Source: an uncultured Clostridia bacterium | GTDB taxonomy: Bacteria > Bacillota > Clostridia > Christensenellales > Borkfalkiaceae | Assembly (NCBI GenBank): GCA_934254815.1 | Contig: CAKQME010000006.1 | Coordinates: 1-64,000, forward strand | Reading direction: 5' to 3' | DNA: 64,000 nt | In this document: in pieces, positions 52,259 to 60,659 of the stretch | How positions within the stretch are numbered: the stretch's first letter is position 1 | How the letters are laid out: every line of letters begins with the position of its first letter | The notes under the pieces: model-generated | Told to the model about the DNA's origin: nothing | What the model saw: only the letters and a program-made list of their open reading frames with translations | Database searches by the model: none | Made by a program: the position numbers and the translations under genes

Positions 52259-52852
52259 TTAAGCTTTAAAAGGCATACCCATTGCCTTTAACAGTTCGCG
52301 AGCTTCTTCGTCGGTCTTGGCAGTGGTGACGATACAAATATCGTAACCTCTGGTCTGTTCTACCTGATCGTACTGAATTTCAGGGAAGATAAGCTGCTCT
52401 TTAACGCCCATTGCGTAGTTGCCTCTTCCGTCGAAAGACTTGGAGGGAACGCCCTTGAAGTCTCTTACTCTCGGAAGAGCTATCGATACGAGTTTATCGA
52501 AGAAATCATACATTCTGTCTCTTCTCAGAGTAACTTTGATACCGACGTTCATTCCCTGTCTTACTTTGAAGTTCGCAACGGACTTTTTAGCTTTGGTGAG
52601 AACGGGTTTCTGACCCGCTATAAGCGCAAGTTCCTGCGCCGCAGTCTGAACGCTCTTCGCGTTATCCTTGCTGTCACCGAGTCCGGTGTTAAGAGTGATC
52701 TTTACGAGCTTCGGGCATTCGTTCACGTTCTTATAGTTGAATTTCTTCATAAGATACGGAACGACTTCTTCCTCGTACATCTTTCTCTTTCTGTTGACAT
52801 ACTTGGAATCGGTCGCAGGTTCGTTAGCGACCTGAGTCTTTTTGTTTGCCAT
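52259..52852 (-). CDS. rplE: Ribosomal protein L5
   Basis: 197 residues, about 17 longer than usual because of the N-terminal [20 protein letters not shown] before the conserved [18 protein letters not shown]. Core: [73 protein letters not shown]. Binds 5S rRNA. Confidence 0.98.
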   Translation of the reverse strand: MANKKTQVANEPATDSKYVNRKRKMYEEEVVPYLMKKFNYKNVNECPKLVKITLNTGLGDSKDNAKSVQTAAQELALIAGQKPVLTKAKKSVANFKVRQGMNVGIKVTLRRDRMYDFFDKLVSIALPRVRDFKGVPSKSFDGRGNYAMGVKEQLIFPEIQYDQVEQTRGYDICIVTTAKTDEEARELLKAMGMPFKA

Positions 52853-52863
52853 TTTTTATCTCC

Positions 52864-53358
52864 TTATTCGGCTTTATCCGCGCTTTCGGCAGCCTTTTTA
52901 GTGGTTTTTTTAGCGGTAGTTTTCTTTTCCGCGCTATCGGTAGCCTTTTTAGCGGTCTTCTTAGCTGCGGTCTTCTTCTCAGCCTTTACTTCTTCGCCTT
53001 CGGCTTTCTTCGAAGTTTTCTTTGCGGGAGCGGCTTTCTTAGCTATAGCTACGTCGAGCGACGCGCCGCACTTCTTGCAAACTCTGATCTTCTTATCGCC
53101 CGTAACTTTGTAGCTTACTCTCGTAGCCTTGTTGCAGGACGGGCAAATTACCATTACGTTCGAAGCGTCGATAGCTCCTACCTGATTTACGATCGCACTG
53201 GTTTCGTTAGCGCTTCTCGCTTTTTTGCTCTTCTTCTGGACGTTTACTCCGTCTACCTTGACTTTATTGTCGGCGGGAATGCTGCCGATTACTTTACCGG
53301 TCTTGCCCGCGTCTTTGCCCGTCAATACGAGTACGGTATCATTCTTTTTAATCTTCAT
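52864..53358 (-). CDS. rplX: Ribosomal protein L24 with a Lys/Ala-rich C-terminal tail
   Basis: 164 residues, about 60 longer than usual. The KOW fold is normal (MKIKKNDTVLVLTGKDAGKTGKVIG), as is the CPSC...CKKC pair (about 93-116). After about residue 108 comes a low-complexity tail of KKT, AKK and acidic E/D repeats (KKTAAKKTAKKATDSAEKK). The tail resembles histone-like lysine-rich tails; it may bind RNA or be dispensable. In frame and open, so not a frameshift artefact. Confidence 0.96.
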   Translation of the reverse strand: MKIKKNDTVLVLTGKDAGKTGKVIGSIPADNKVKVDGVNVQKKSKKARSANETSAIVNQVGAIDASNVMVICPSCNKATRVSYKVTGDKKIRVCKKCGASLDVAIAKKAAPAKKTSKKAEGEEVKAEKKTAAKKTAKKATDSAEKKTTAKKTTKKAAESADKAE

Positions 53359-53371
53359 ATGAATAATCTCC

Positions 53372-53740
53372 TTACAGTACTTCGGGTGCGAGAGAAATAA
53401 TTCTCATATAGTCCTTCTCGCGAAGTTCTCTTGCTACGGGTCCGAAGATACGCGTGCCTCTCGGCTGTTTCTGATTGTCGATAATAACGGCTGCGTTGTC
53501 GTCGAATCTGATGTGAGTTCCGTCAGCGCGGCGAAGTCCTTTAGAACTTCTTACTATAACCGCTTTAACGACGTCACCTTTCTTTACCGCGCCGCCGGGG
53601 GTAGCCGTCTTTACGCTGGCAACTATAACGTCGCCTATGTTACCCGTTCTTCTGAACGATCCGCCGAGCACTCTTATGCACATTATTTCCTTTGCGCCGG
53701 AGTTATCCGCGGCGATCAGTCTCGTCTGTGGTTGTATCAT
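53372..53740 (-). CDS. rplN: Ribosomal protein L14
   Basis: 122 residues: [73 protein letters not shown]. Subunit-interface protein binding 23S rRNA. Confidence 0.99.
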   Translation of the reverse strand: MIQPQTRLIAADNSGAKEIMCIRVLGGSFRRTGNIGDVIVASVKTATPGGAVKKGDVVKAVIVRSSKGLRRADGTHIRFDDNAAVIIDNQKQPRGTRIFGPVARELREKDYMRIISLAPEVL

Positions 53741-53758
53741 AATTACGCTCCTCCCTGA

Positions 53759-54013
53759 TTATTTAGCCTTTTCGATAATTTCGGCAACTCTCCAGTTCTT
53801 ATCCTTGGAAAGTTTACGGGTCTCGACTATTCTGACCTTATCGCCTACGCCGCACGCGTTTTCTTCGTCGTGCGCCTTATACTTCTTCGAGGAAGTGACC
53901 GTCTTTTTGTACAGAGGGTGTATGGATCTCTGTTCAATGGTTACGACGACCGTCTTATCCATCTTATCGGAGGTTACAATTCCGACTCTCTCTTTTCTTA
54001 AATTTCTTTCCAT
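53759..54013 (-). CDS. rpsQ: Ribosomal protein S17
   Basis: 84 residues: [67 protein letters not shown] is a complete OB-fold S17. 14 bp after rpmC. Confidence 0.99.
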   Translation of the reverse strand: MERNLRKERVGIVTSDKMDKTVVVTIEQRSIHPLYKKTVTSSKKYKAHDEENACGVGDKVRIVETRKLSKDKNWRVAEIIEKAK

Positions 54014-54027
54014 CTTCCTGTCCTCCG

Positions 54028-54234
54028 TTATACGCTCGCTTTAAGCTCTCTCAAACGTATTTCCGTCTTGATTCTCGCGATATCCTTTTTAGTCGTTCTG
54101 ATAACGTTAGGATTTTCGAGCTGTCCGGTAGCGTGACGGAAATGAAGGTTAAAGAGTTCGTCTTTTAAATCGGCTAATTTCGTTACCAACTCGTCGTTGG
54201 ACATTCCGTGAATTTCCTGTGCTTTCATTTTCAA
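54028..54234 (-). CDS. rpmC: Ribosomal protein L29
   Basis: 68 residues, two-helix protein: [42 protein letters not shown], then [18 protein letters not shown]. Lies at the exit tunnel and binds trigger factor and SRP. The start overlaps the rplP stop (ATGA). Confidence 0.98.
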   Translation of the reverse strand: MKMKAQEIHGMSNDELVTKLADLKDELFNLHFRHATGQLENPNVIRTTKKDIARIKTEIRLRELKASV

Positions 54235-54662
54235 CCTTCAACTCCTTCCGCAGTTTTTTCTTTAACGACGAATTTCGTCTTAATCGGAAGCTTGTGTCCC
54301 GCAAGACGCATAGCTTCTCTTGCGTCGGCTTCGCTTACGCCCGCCATTTCGAACAGAACTCTGCCCGGTTTAACGACGGCTGCCCAGTATTCGACGTTAC
54401 CTTTACCGGAACCCATACGAGTACCGGCGGGTTTCTTTGAAATGGGCTTGTGGGGGAATATGTCTATCCAGACCTGTCCGCCACGTTTAATGAATCTCGT
54501 CATCGCGATACGGGCCGCTTCGATCTGATTCGAAGTTACCCAAGCCGAACCCTCGGCTACGAGACCGTAGTCGCCGTAAGCGATTACGTTACCTTTCGTA
54601 ACCTTACCGGTCATTCTGCCGCGGTGCTGTTTTCTTCTCTTAACTCTCTTAGGCATCAACAT
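54231..54662 (-). CDS. rplP: Ribosomal protein L16
   Basis: 143 residues: [25 protein letters not shown]; the second Met (MPKRV) is the usual start, but the first is better spaced from GGAGG, 13 bases upstream. Core [47 protein letters not shown]. Binds 23S rRNA near the A site. Confidence 0.98.
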   Translation of the reverse strand: MLMPKRVKRRKQHRGRMTGKVTKGNVIAYGDYGLVAEGSAWVTSNQIEAARIAMTRFIKRGGQVWIDIFPHKPISKKPAGTRMGSGKGNVEYWAAVVKPGRVLFEMAGVSEADAREAMRLAGHKLPIKTKFVVKEKTAEGVEG

Positions 54663-54664
54663 AA

Positions 54665-55327
54665 TTAAGCTTCGCCTCCTTCGGTCTTTTTGACCTCACC
54701 GAGCACTTCGCCTTTATAGAGCCAGACCTTGATTCCGATAGCGCCGAACGTGGTGTGCGCCGTTGCTACGCCGTAATCGATATCCGCTCTTAAAGTCTGA
54801 AGAGGAATAGAACCCTCGTGATATTGCTCGCATCTTGCTATTTCAGCGCCGTCGAGACGTCCGCTGACCATAACTTTTATACCTTTTATGCCCGACTTCA
54901 TCGATCTCGCGATAGCCTGTTTCATACTTCTTCTGAAAGAAGCTCTCTTTTCAAGCTGAGCGGCAATCGATTCCGCAACGAGTTGCGCGTCTGCGTCGGG
55001 TTTCTTTACCTCGAAGATATTTACGGAAACCTGCTTACCTTTGGTGATTTTCGCAAGTTTTTTCTTCATAACTTCGATTTCCGCGCCGGCTTTACCGATA
55101 AGAACGCCGGGGCGCGCGGTATAGATAGTGACAGCTACTCTGTCCGCAGCTCTCTCGATGGAAATCTTGGAAATAGCCGCAGCGTAATAAGTGTCTTTTA
55201 CATATTTTCTGATATCGTAGTCCTCTTTGAGGTAAGCTCCGAAATCTTTCTTGTCGGCATACCACTGAGTATCCCAACCTTTAATTATACCTACTCTCAA
55301 TCCATGCGGATTAACTTTCTGTCCCAT
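54665..55327 (-). CDS. rpsC: Ribosomal protein S3
   Basis: 220 residues from [19 protein letters not shown] at 55327, preceded by AAGGAGATCACT; an ATG nine codons upstream lacks this site. KH domain at about 40-110 ([26 protein letters not shown]) and the C-terminal domain [22 protein letters not shown]. mRNA entry site of the small subunit. Confidence 0.99.
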   Translation of the reverse strand: MGQKVNPHGLRVGIIKGWDTQWYADKKDFGAYLKEDYDIRKYVKDTYYAAAISKISIERAADRVAVTIYTARPGVLIGKAGAEIEVMKKKLAKITKGKQVSVNIFEVKKPDADAQLVAESIAAQLEKRASFRRSMKQAIARSMKSGIKGIKVMVSGRLDGAEIARCEQYHEGSIPLQTLRADIDYGVATAHTTFGAIGIKVWLYKGEVLGEVKKTEGGEA

Positions 55328-55337
55328 AGTGATCTCC

Positions 55338-55724
55338 TTACTTTCTCGCGTCAAGAATTACCGTGATGTGGCTGGTTCTCTTCAGAATTCTGAAGCCCCT
55401 GCCGTGTCCCATCGGTTGCATTCTCTTAAGGGTCGGCCCTTGGTCTGCATAGCACTCGGCAACGTAAAGGTCTGCCGCGTTCATCTGCAAGTTATGCTCG
55501 GCGTTAGCCGCAGCGGAAAGAACGACTTTCTTAATCGGTTCCGCGCCCGCTTTGGAAACGTTTTCAAGGATAGCTACCGCTTCGTTTACGTTTTTACCCC
55601 TGATGATATCAAGCACTACTCTTACCTTATAAGGAGAGATTCTGACGTACTTTGCGACCGCCTTAGGTCTTTTGTCTTTCATCTCTTCGATTTTTTGGGT
55701 TTTCAATTTAGTATTTTTAGCCAT
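55338..55724 (-). CDS. rplV: Ribosomal protein L22
   Basis: 128 residues; a short basic N terminus ([19 protein letters not shown]) is somewhat longer than usual, then [25 protein letters not shown]. The tunnel loop near the end is [22 protein letters not shown]. Confidence 0.98.
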   Translation of the reverse strand: MAKNTKLKTQKIEEMKDKRPKAVAKYVRISPYKVRVVLDIIRGKNVNEAVAILENVSKAGAEPIKKVVLSAAANAEHNLQMNAADLYVAECYADQGPTLKRMQPMGHGRGFRILKRTSHITVILDARK

Positions 55725-55736
55725 TTGCCGCCTCCA

Positions 55737-56015
55737 TTACTTTGCAGCCGTCGTCTTTGCGCCGGCGTGTCCCTTGAACGTTCTGGTGGGAGCGAACTCT
55801 CCGAGTTTGCAGCCGACCATATCTTCGGTGATGTATACGGGAACGTGCTTTCTTCCGTCGTGAACGGCGATCGTATGTCCTACCATCTGAGGGAATATCG
55901 TCGAGCTTCTCGACCACGTTTTGAGAACAGTTTTCTTGTTTTCGGCGTTCAACGCCTCGACTCTCTGAAGCAATTTCTCTTGGACGAAAGGTCCTTTTTT
56001 AACACTTCTGCTCAT
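55737..56015 (-). CDS. rpsS: Ribosomal protein S19
   Basis: 92 residues: [71 protein letters not shown]. Small-subunit head protein. Confidence 0.99.
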   Translation of the reverse strand: MSRSVKKGPFVQEKLLQRVEALNAENKKTVLKTWSRSSTIFPQMVGHTIAVHDGRKHVPVYITEDMVGCKLGEFAPTRTFKGHAGAKTTAAK

Positions 56016-56033
56016 ATTCTGATTCTACTCTCC

Positions 56034-56861
56034 TCAATTTACTCTTTTAAGAATAAACTTGTTAGTCTTATTCTTCTTCTTTCTCGTCTTATAACCGAGA
56101 GCGGGTTTACCCCACGGAGTCATAGGACCTGCGTGACCGACGGGCGCTCTGCCCTCGCCGCCGCCGTGCGGGTGATCGCACGGGTTCATTACGGAACCTC
56201 TGACGGTGGGTCTGAAGCCCATATGTCTTGTCTTACCCGCTTTACCTACTCTTACGATTTCGTGGTCGAGGTTGCCTATCTGACCGATAGTAGCCTTGCA
56301 CTTAATCGAAACGTATCTCATTTCTCCGCTGGGGAGTTTAAGAGTGGCAAGTCCGTTTTCCTTAGCCATGAGCTGAGCAGCCATACCTGCGGATCTCGCG
56401 ATCTGACCGCCCTTGCCGGGCTGAAGCTCTATGTTATGAATCATAGTACCTACGGGGATATTTTCCAAGGGGAGGCAGTTGCCGACCTTGATATCCGCGT
56501 CTGCGCCCGAAACGAGTACGTCGCCAACGTTAAGACCTACGGGAGCGAGAATATATCTCTTTTCACCGTCGGCATAGAACAAAAGCGCGATGTTGGCGGT
56601 TCTGTTCGGATCGTATTCGATAGTCTTTACGGTCGCTTTGATTCCGTCTTTATTTCTTCTGAAATCGATTAAACGGTACTTAGTTTTGTTTCCGCCGCCG
56701 CGATGACGAACGGTTATTTTACCCTGAGCGTTTCTGCCTGCGGTATGTTTTTGATCTTCGAGAAGAGATCTCTCGGGTTTCGTGCTGGTAATTTCCTCGT
56801 AGGTGCTTACCGACATGAAACGGCGCGCGGCAGAAGTCGGTTTATATCTTTTAATACCCAT
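56034..56861 (-). CDS. rplB: Ribosomal protein L2
   Basis: 275 residues: [25 protein letters not shown], and the highly conserved [25 protein letters not shown] near the peptidyl-transferase centre, with the His of HPHGGGEG. Normal length. Confidence 0.99.
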   Translation of the reverse strand: MGIKRYKPTSAARRFMSVSTYEEITSTKPERSLLEDQKHTAGRNAQGKITVRHRGGGNKTKYRLIDFRRNKDGIKATVKTIEYDPNRTANIALLFYADGEKRYILAPVGLNVGDVLVSGADADIKVGNCLPLENIPVGTMIHNIELQPGKGGQIARSAGMAAQLMAKENGLATLKLPSGEMRYVSIKCKATIGQIGNLDHEIVRVGKAGKTRHMGFRPTVRGSVMNPCDHPHGGGEGRAPVGHAGPMTPWGKPALGYKTRKKKNKTNKFILKRVN

Positions 56862-56879
56862 TTTCTGTGTCCTCCGTGA

Positions 56880-57167
56880 TTATTGCAGCGATTCAAAGAA
56901 CTGAATGCCCTTGCTGTCCTTTTTCAAAGTAACCATAGCTTTTTTCCAGTCGGAGGTATAGCCTTGGCTTCTGCCCATTCTCTTGAGCTTTCCGTGACAG
57001 TTAGCGGTGTTGACCTTTTCAACCTGAACGTCGAATCTCTTTTCGATTTCCTGTTTGATTTCGGTCTTGTTTGCGTCCTTGGCAACGACGAAAGTATATT
57101 TCTTATCTTTAATCGTCGCATAGCTCTTCTCGGAAAGAAGAGGTCTTAAAATGATTTCTCTTTCCAT
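56880..57167 (-). CDS. rplW: Ribosomal protein L23
   Basis: 95 residues: REIILRPLLSEKSYATIKDKKYTFVVAKDANKTEIKQEIEKRFDVQVEKVNTANCHGKLKRMG. Tunnel-exit docking site for SRP and trigger factor. ATG overlaps the rplD stop by one base. Confidence 0.98.
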   Translation of the reverse strand: MEREIILRPLLSEKSYATIKDKKYTFVVAKDANKTEIKQEIEKRFDVQVEKVNTANCHGKLKRMGRSQGYTSDWKKAMVTLKKDSKGIQFFESLQ

Positions 57168-57790
57168 TATTCTCCGTAAACCTCCTGCAATTTCTCAACC
57201 GCGTCTTTCGCGATAACTATTACGGAATTCTTAACTACGTCGTAAGTGTTAAGCTCGCTCGCGGGGAGGGTCTGCAATTTCTCGATGTTACGAGCGGCTC
57301 TTATAACGAGCTGATCGTTGTCGTTCATTACCATAAGAACGCTCTTATCGAACTTGAACGCGTCGAGGAACGCAACCATTTCTTTAGTCTTGCCGTTTTC
57401 TACGGCGATATTGTCGATAACGTAGAACTCACCGTCCGCAACCCTCTTCGAAAGAGCGGAGAACAAAGCCGTTCTTCTCGCGGTGATGTTCATTTTTTTA
57501 CCGTAATCTCTGGACTTGGGAGCGAATACCACGCCGCCCTTTATCCACTGCGGAGCTCTAATAGAACCCTGTCTCGCATTACCGGTACCCTTTTGTCTCC
57601 ACGGCTTCTTTCCGCCGCCTCTGACTTCGGTTCTCGTAAGAGTGCCTTTCGTACCCTGACGCATATTCGCAAGGCGCGTTACGACCGCCTGATGAATAAG
57701 CGGCTCGTTGTATTCTATTTCGAACAACGCGCCGAGGTCGATGGCTCCGGTTTCCTGTCCTTTCATATTATAAACTTTTACGTTTGCCAT
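57167..57790 (-). CDS. rplD: Ribosomal protein L4
   Basis: 207 residues from MANVKVYNMKGQETGAIDL at 57790, with AAGGAG ten bases upstream; a GTG three codons earlier is also possible. The tunnel loop TRTEVRGGGKKPWRQKGTGNARQGSIRAPQWIKGG is intact. In E. coli L4 autoregulates this operon; here a leader terminator exists, but whether L4 controls it is unknown. Confidence 0.98.
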   Translation of the reverse strand: MANVKVYNMKGQETGAIDLGALFEIEYNEPLIHQAVVTRLANMRQGTKGTLTRTEVRGGGKKPWRQKGTGNARQGSIRAPQWIKGGVVFAPKSRDYGKKMNITARRTALFSALSKRVADGEFYVIDNIAVENGKTKEMVAFLDAFKFDKSVLMVMNDNDQLVIRAARNIEKLQTLPASELNTYDVVKNSVIVIAKDAVEKLQEVYGE

Positions 57791-57804
57791 ATTCTTCACG
57801 CTCC

Positions 57805-58434
57805 TTATTTAACGCTGTCGGTAACGGTTACTATTCCGCCCTTAGGTCCGGGGATAGCACCCTTTATAAGGAGTACGTTTCTGGCGGTATCGATCTTGAC
57901 GACTTCAAGATTCTGTATCGTTACTCTTTCGTTACCGTATTGTCCCGGCATGTGTTTGTTCTTGAAAACTCTCGACGGAGAGCTGTTCGCGCCCATAGAA
58001 CCTACTTCTCTGTGAACGGGGCCTACGCCGTGGGTCATTTTAAGACGATGTTGATTCCATCTCTTTATAACGCCCGAAAATCCGTGACCTTTCGTAAGAC
58101 CTACAACGTCTACCTTGTCGCCCTCGGCAAAGCTCTCTACCGTGAGAACCTGACCTACCGAGTATTTGGTGCAGTCGTCCATTCTGAATTCTTTCAGAAC
58201 TTTCTGCGGTTCTACGCCCGCTTTCTTGAACTGTCCGCCGTCGGGCTTGTTGAGTTCTTTTTCTTCGACCTTGCCGAAGCCTACCTTAACGGCAGCGTAT
58301 CCGTCTTTCTCGGTAGTCTTGATCTGAACTACCGGGCAAGGACCCGCTTCAACGACCGTTACGGGGATTACTTTTCCGTCTGCGGAAAAGATCTGGGTCA
58401 TTCCCAATTTTTTTCCAATGATTGCTTTATTCAT
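57805..58434 (-). CDS. rplC: Ribosomal protein L3
   Basis: 209 residues: [35 protein letters not shown], and the core [42 protein letters not shown] containing the methylated Gln region. 48 bp after rpsJ, the longest gap at the head of the operon. Confidence 0.99.
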   Translation of the reverse strand: MNKAIIGKKLGMTQIFSADGKVIPVTVVEAGPCPVVQIKTTEKDGYAAVKVGFGKVEEKELNKPDGGQFKKAGVEPQKVLKEFRMDDCTKYSVGQVLTVESFAEGDKVDVVGLTKGHGFSGVIKRWNQHRLKMTHGVGPVHREVGSMGANSSPSRVFKNKHMPGQYGNERVTIQNLEVVKIDTARNVLLIKGAIPGPKGGIVTVTDSVK

Positions 58435-58482
58435 AGATAAAGTTCACCTCCGAATATATTTCCTTTCGATTTTTTACTTAAA

Positions 58483-58782
58483 TTAGAGTTTTATCTTAAC
58501 GTCCACGCCCGCGGGAAGATGGATGCTGTCGAGCAACTTAGCGTTCGTCGAATAGATGTCGATAAGTCTCTTATGAGTTCTTATCTCGAACTGCTCTCTG
58601 CTATCCTTATATTTGTGGGGAGAACGAAGTATCGTAACGACTTCCTTTTCGGTGGGAAGAGGAATAGGACCGCTTATTTTCGCGCCTGCTTTCTTCATCG
58701 TTTCGACTATTCTCTCGGTTGCCTGGTCTACGGTTTTATTGTCGTAAGCCGCCAACTTGATTCTGATCTTCTGACCTGCCAT
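58483..58782 (-). CDS. rpsJ: Ribosomal protein S10 (NusE)
   Basis: 99 residues: [74 protein letters not shown]. First gene of the operon; S10 also acts in transcription antitermination with NusB. GGAGG is ten bases before ATG. A long leader with a terminator precedes it. Confidence 0.99.
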   Translation of the reverse strand: MAGQKIRIKLAAYDNKTVDQATERIVETMKKAGAKISGPIPLPTEKEVVTILRSPHKYKDSREQFEIRTHKRLIDIYSTNAKLLDSIHLPAGVDVKIKL

Positions 58783-59034
58783 TTTGCTACCTCCGATTTT
58801 ATACTAACATTATATCAACGTTGCCGTGTGTGTCGCGCGCTTTGCAATAAAAAAATCACTCGCCGCTGTGTGTTTCGCGAATGACCTTATACTGCTTTTG
58901 CCCGCAGTTAGTCGCAGAGGTCGAGCCTCCACGTTTGTCAATGAAAATTATCTACTCTACTTTACCGAGGCTGCAGACCGACGGAAAAGCGTGAGTTTGA
59001 AGTAACTTTTCATCTCAACCCTATTTAACACAGC
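58783..59034 (-). ncRNA. Long structured leader of the S10 operon, probable attenuator
   Basis: About 250 nt lie between the predicted transcription start and rpsJ. In transcript order the leader contains AGCCTC and GAGGCT about 50 nt apart that can pair, a GAGG-CTCGA-CCTC hairpin, then the terminator at 58856-58884. After it comes a further TATAAT (58809-58814), perhaps a second promoter. The arrangement matches transcription attenuation of ribosomal genes; the ligand (a ribosomal protein) is inferred. Confidence 0.6.
58849..58884 (-). terminator. Intrinsic terminator inside the S10 leader
   Basis: On the minus strand TCATTCGC pairs with GCGAGTGA (one G-U pair) around a 13-nt loop (58856-58884) and is followed directly by seven U residues (58849-58855). 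It lies 67 bp upstream of the rpsJ start, so it must be read through for expression of the whole cluster. Confidence 0.75.
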
Positions 59035-59040
59035 CTATAT

Positions 59041-59069
59041 ATCATAACATACCGAAAAGATAAAGTCAA
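59041..59069 (-). promoter_or_regulatory. S10 operon promoter
   Basis: TTGACT (59064-59069), 17-bp spacer, TATGAT (59041-59046) on the minus strand, preceded by A/T-rich tracts (TTAAAAATATTTTAAAA) that could act as an UP element. Confidence 0.75.
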
Positions 59070-59190
59070 ACGATTTTAATGCCGAATTAAAAATATTTTA
59101 AAATTTTTTTCCGCCGCGCCGCCTTATATATAATAATGATAATGCAGTTGAAGTGCTTGATACGAACAGATTGTTTTTATCGGCAGGAGA

Positions 59191-59651
59191 ATAGCGATAA
59201 GCGAGATATCCTACTGTATCTAAGATACCGTCCTTATTCGATGGGATTCTTCGTTTCACTCAGAATGACAAACTTTGTTTATTTTTTCTGTCATATTGTC
59301 AATGTCGAGAGAGCAGACTTGCTTGCAAGGATCTGCGAACGATGTTATTCATAAGGCGCTGCCTTTATTGTTTTGCAATAAAGGCGAAACCATTGTTTAA
59401 ACGCTTCGGCGTTTAATCGCCGAATAGCGGCAAGCGAAATATCCCACGGTATTAAGTAGTCCGCACTTTTTCGGTGAGATTCTTCGGCAAAGCCTCAGAA
59501 TGACAATAATATTATAGCCTATATGTCATATTGAGCGTAAGCGAAATATCCCACTGTACAAGTAGTCCGCCTTTATTCGATGGGATTCTTCACTGCGTTC
59601 AGAATGACAGTAATATTTTCGGTGGGATTCTTCGTTTCACTCAGAATGATA
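59191..59651. repeat. Second cluster of the 86-bp palindromic repeat
   Basis: One full copy of exactly 86 bp at 59524-59609, two diverged copies at about 59191-59270 and 59422-59504, and a right-half remnant at 59616-59651. Between them, 59354-59386 contains a hairpin (GCCTTTATTG/CAATAAAGGC). No gene is seen from 59070 to 59738. A CAACGTCACGT 11-mer occurs twice (59684 and 59716) just before the AraC gene. Confidence 0.75.
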
Positions 59652-59738
59652 AAAATATATAAGGTCGGACAAATATCCGGACGCAACGTCACGTTGCCGC
59701 GCAGCCTCAGGTTGCCAACGTCACGTAGCTCAGACTGC

Positions 59739-60581
59739 TCAGGTCGCTATGCTTTTGCGGAATTTCGAGGGCGTAACGCCGACTACTTTTTTGAAAACTT
59801 TGGAAAAATATAGCGCGTCGGAATAGGCTAACCTATGCGCCGTCTCTTCTATGCTTTTACCGTCGCGCAATAACTCTTTCGCGCGCTCCATTTTCAATTC
59901 TTCGAACACAGCCATTACGGGTTTACCCGCATGCCTGGCAAAAGTCTGTTTAATATACGAAGCCGAAAAAAACATTTCGTCGGCAACGTCCTGAAGCGTA
60001 AGCTTTTTATCTACGTTCGCTTCAAGAAATTCGTAAATGCGTTTCGCCGTCTGCGCGCCCGCGCTTTTATCGGAAAATAGTTCGTCGTAAGTTTTTTCCG
60101 CGTCGGTCTTGGGCGCGAACGCGCGCATAATCACCAACTCCGCGGCAGACCTGAAACTCTGCGTTAAAACAGGCGAACTTCCCGGTCGCGGCAACCGTTC
60201 GACAAACTCCGTCAGGTCTCCGAAAAGCTCGGCGGCGTTCTTAAGCGCGAACGTAAGCAAATCACGCCCGAAATCACTCACCGTTTCAAGTACGCCGTAT
60301 TCTATTTTAAACGCCGACTTTATCTCGAACTCGGCAACGAATGCCCGCGCGGAATTACCCCTCGCAAACAATTCGGCGCAAGTCCCCTTATCGAGAAGCA
60401 TAGCCGAACGCTCTTTCGCCGCGATAGTCTTTTCACCGATTTTAATATCGAGTTTTTCGTCGTCGCAGTAGATAAACGTAGCGAACTCGTCTGAGCCGAC
60501 CGAAAATTCGTCGGTTAAATATCTGTAACATATTCTGCCCGCGGTTCTCACGGACAACCGTCTTTTCAGATCAATTCCCAT
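59739..60581 (-). CDS. AraC-family transcriptional regulator
   Basis: 280 residues. N-terminal ligand-binding region (about 1-170, starting MGIDLKRRLSVRTAGRI), C-terminal double HTH at about 185-278: KLTLQDVADEMFFSASYIKQTFARHAGKP and SIEETAHRLAYSDALYFSKVFKKVVGVTPSKFRK. No ribosome site; the -10 TAAAAT ends six bases before ATG, so the mRNA should be leaderless. Divergent from the EEP hydrolase and isomerase-like genes across a large mirror palindrome, hence their probable regulator. Confidence 0.92.
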   Translation of the reverse strand: MGIDLKRRLSVRTAGRICYRYLTDEFSVGSDEFATFIYCDDEKLDIKIGEKTIAAKERSAMLLDKGTCAELFARGNSARAFVAEFEIKSAFKIEYGVLETVSDFGRDLLTFALKNAAELFGDLTEFVERLPRPGSSPVLTQSFRSAAELVIMRAFAPKTDAEKTYDELFSDKSAGAQTAKRIYEFLEANVDKKLTLQDVADEMFFSASYIKQTFARHAGKPVMAVFEELKMERAKELLRDGKSIEETAHRLAYSDALYFSKVFKKVVGVTPSKFRKSIAT

Positions 60582-60587
60582 AAGTTC

Positions 60588-60616
60588 ATTTTACTATAAT
60601 ATAATGTTAATGTCAA
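60588..60616 (-). promoter_or_regulatory. Leaderless promoter of the AraC gene
   Basis: Perfect TTGACA (60611-60616), 17-bp spacer and TAAAAT (60588-60593) on the minus strand; six bases (GAACTT) to the ATG at 60581. Confidence 0.8.
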
Positions 60617-60651
60617 GTCGTCGCTTGACTTTGCGGCAACATTATATTATA
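60595..60651. promoter_or_regulatory. Mirror palindrome between divergent promoters
   Basis: TATAATATAATGTT (60595-60608) and its exact complement AACATTATATTATA (60638-60651) enclose a second dyad GTCAAG (60612-60617) / CTTGAC (60624-60629). The dyads overlap the -35 elements of both genes, so one regulator could act on both. Confidence 0.75.
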
Positions 60652-60653
60652 CT
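60625..60653 (+). promoter_or_regulatory. Leaderless promoter of the EEP hydrolase gene
   Basis: TTGACT (60625-60630), 17-bp spacer, TATACT (60648-60653); six bases (GTACAT) to the ATG at 60660. Confidence 0.8.
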
Positions 60654-60659
60654 GTACAT

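Noticed and set aside
58783..59735. tRNA or rRNA genes in the long intergenic region
   Set aside because: No cloverleaf or conserved rRNA segments were recognised by eye; the region is explained by the S10 leader and repeats.
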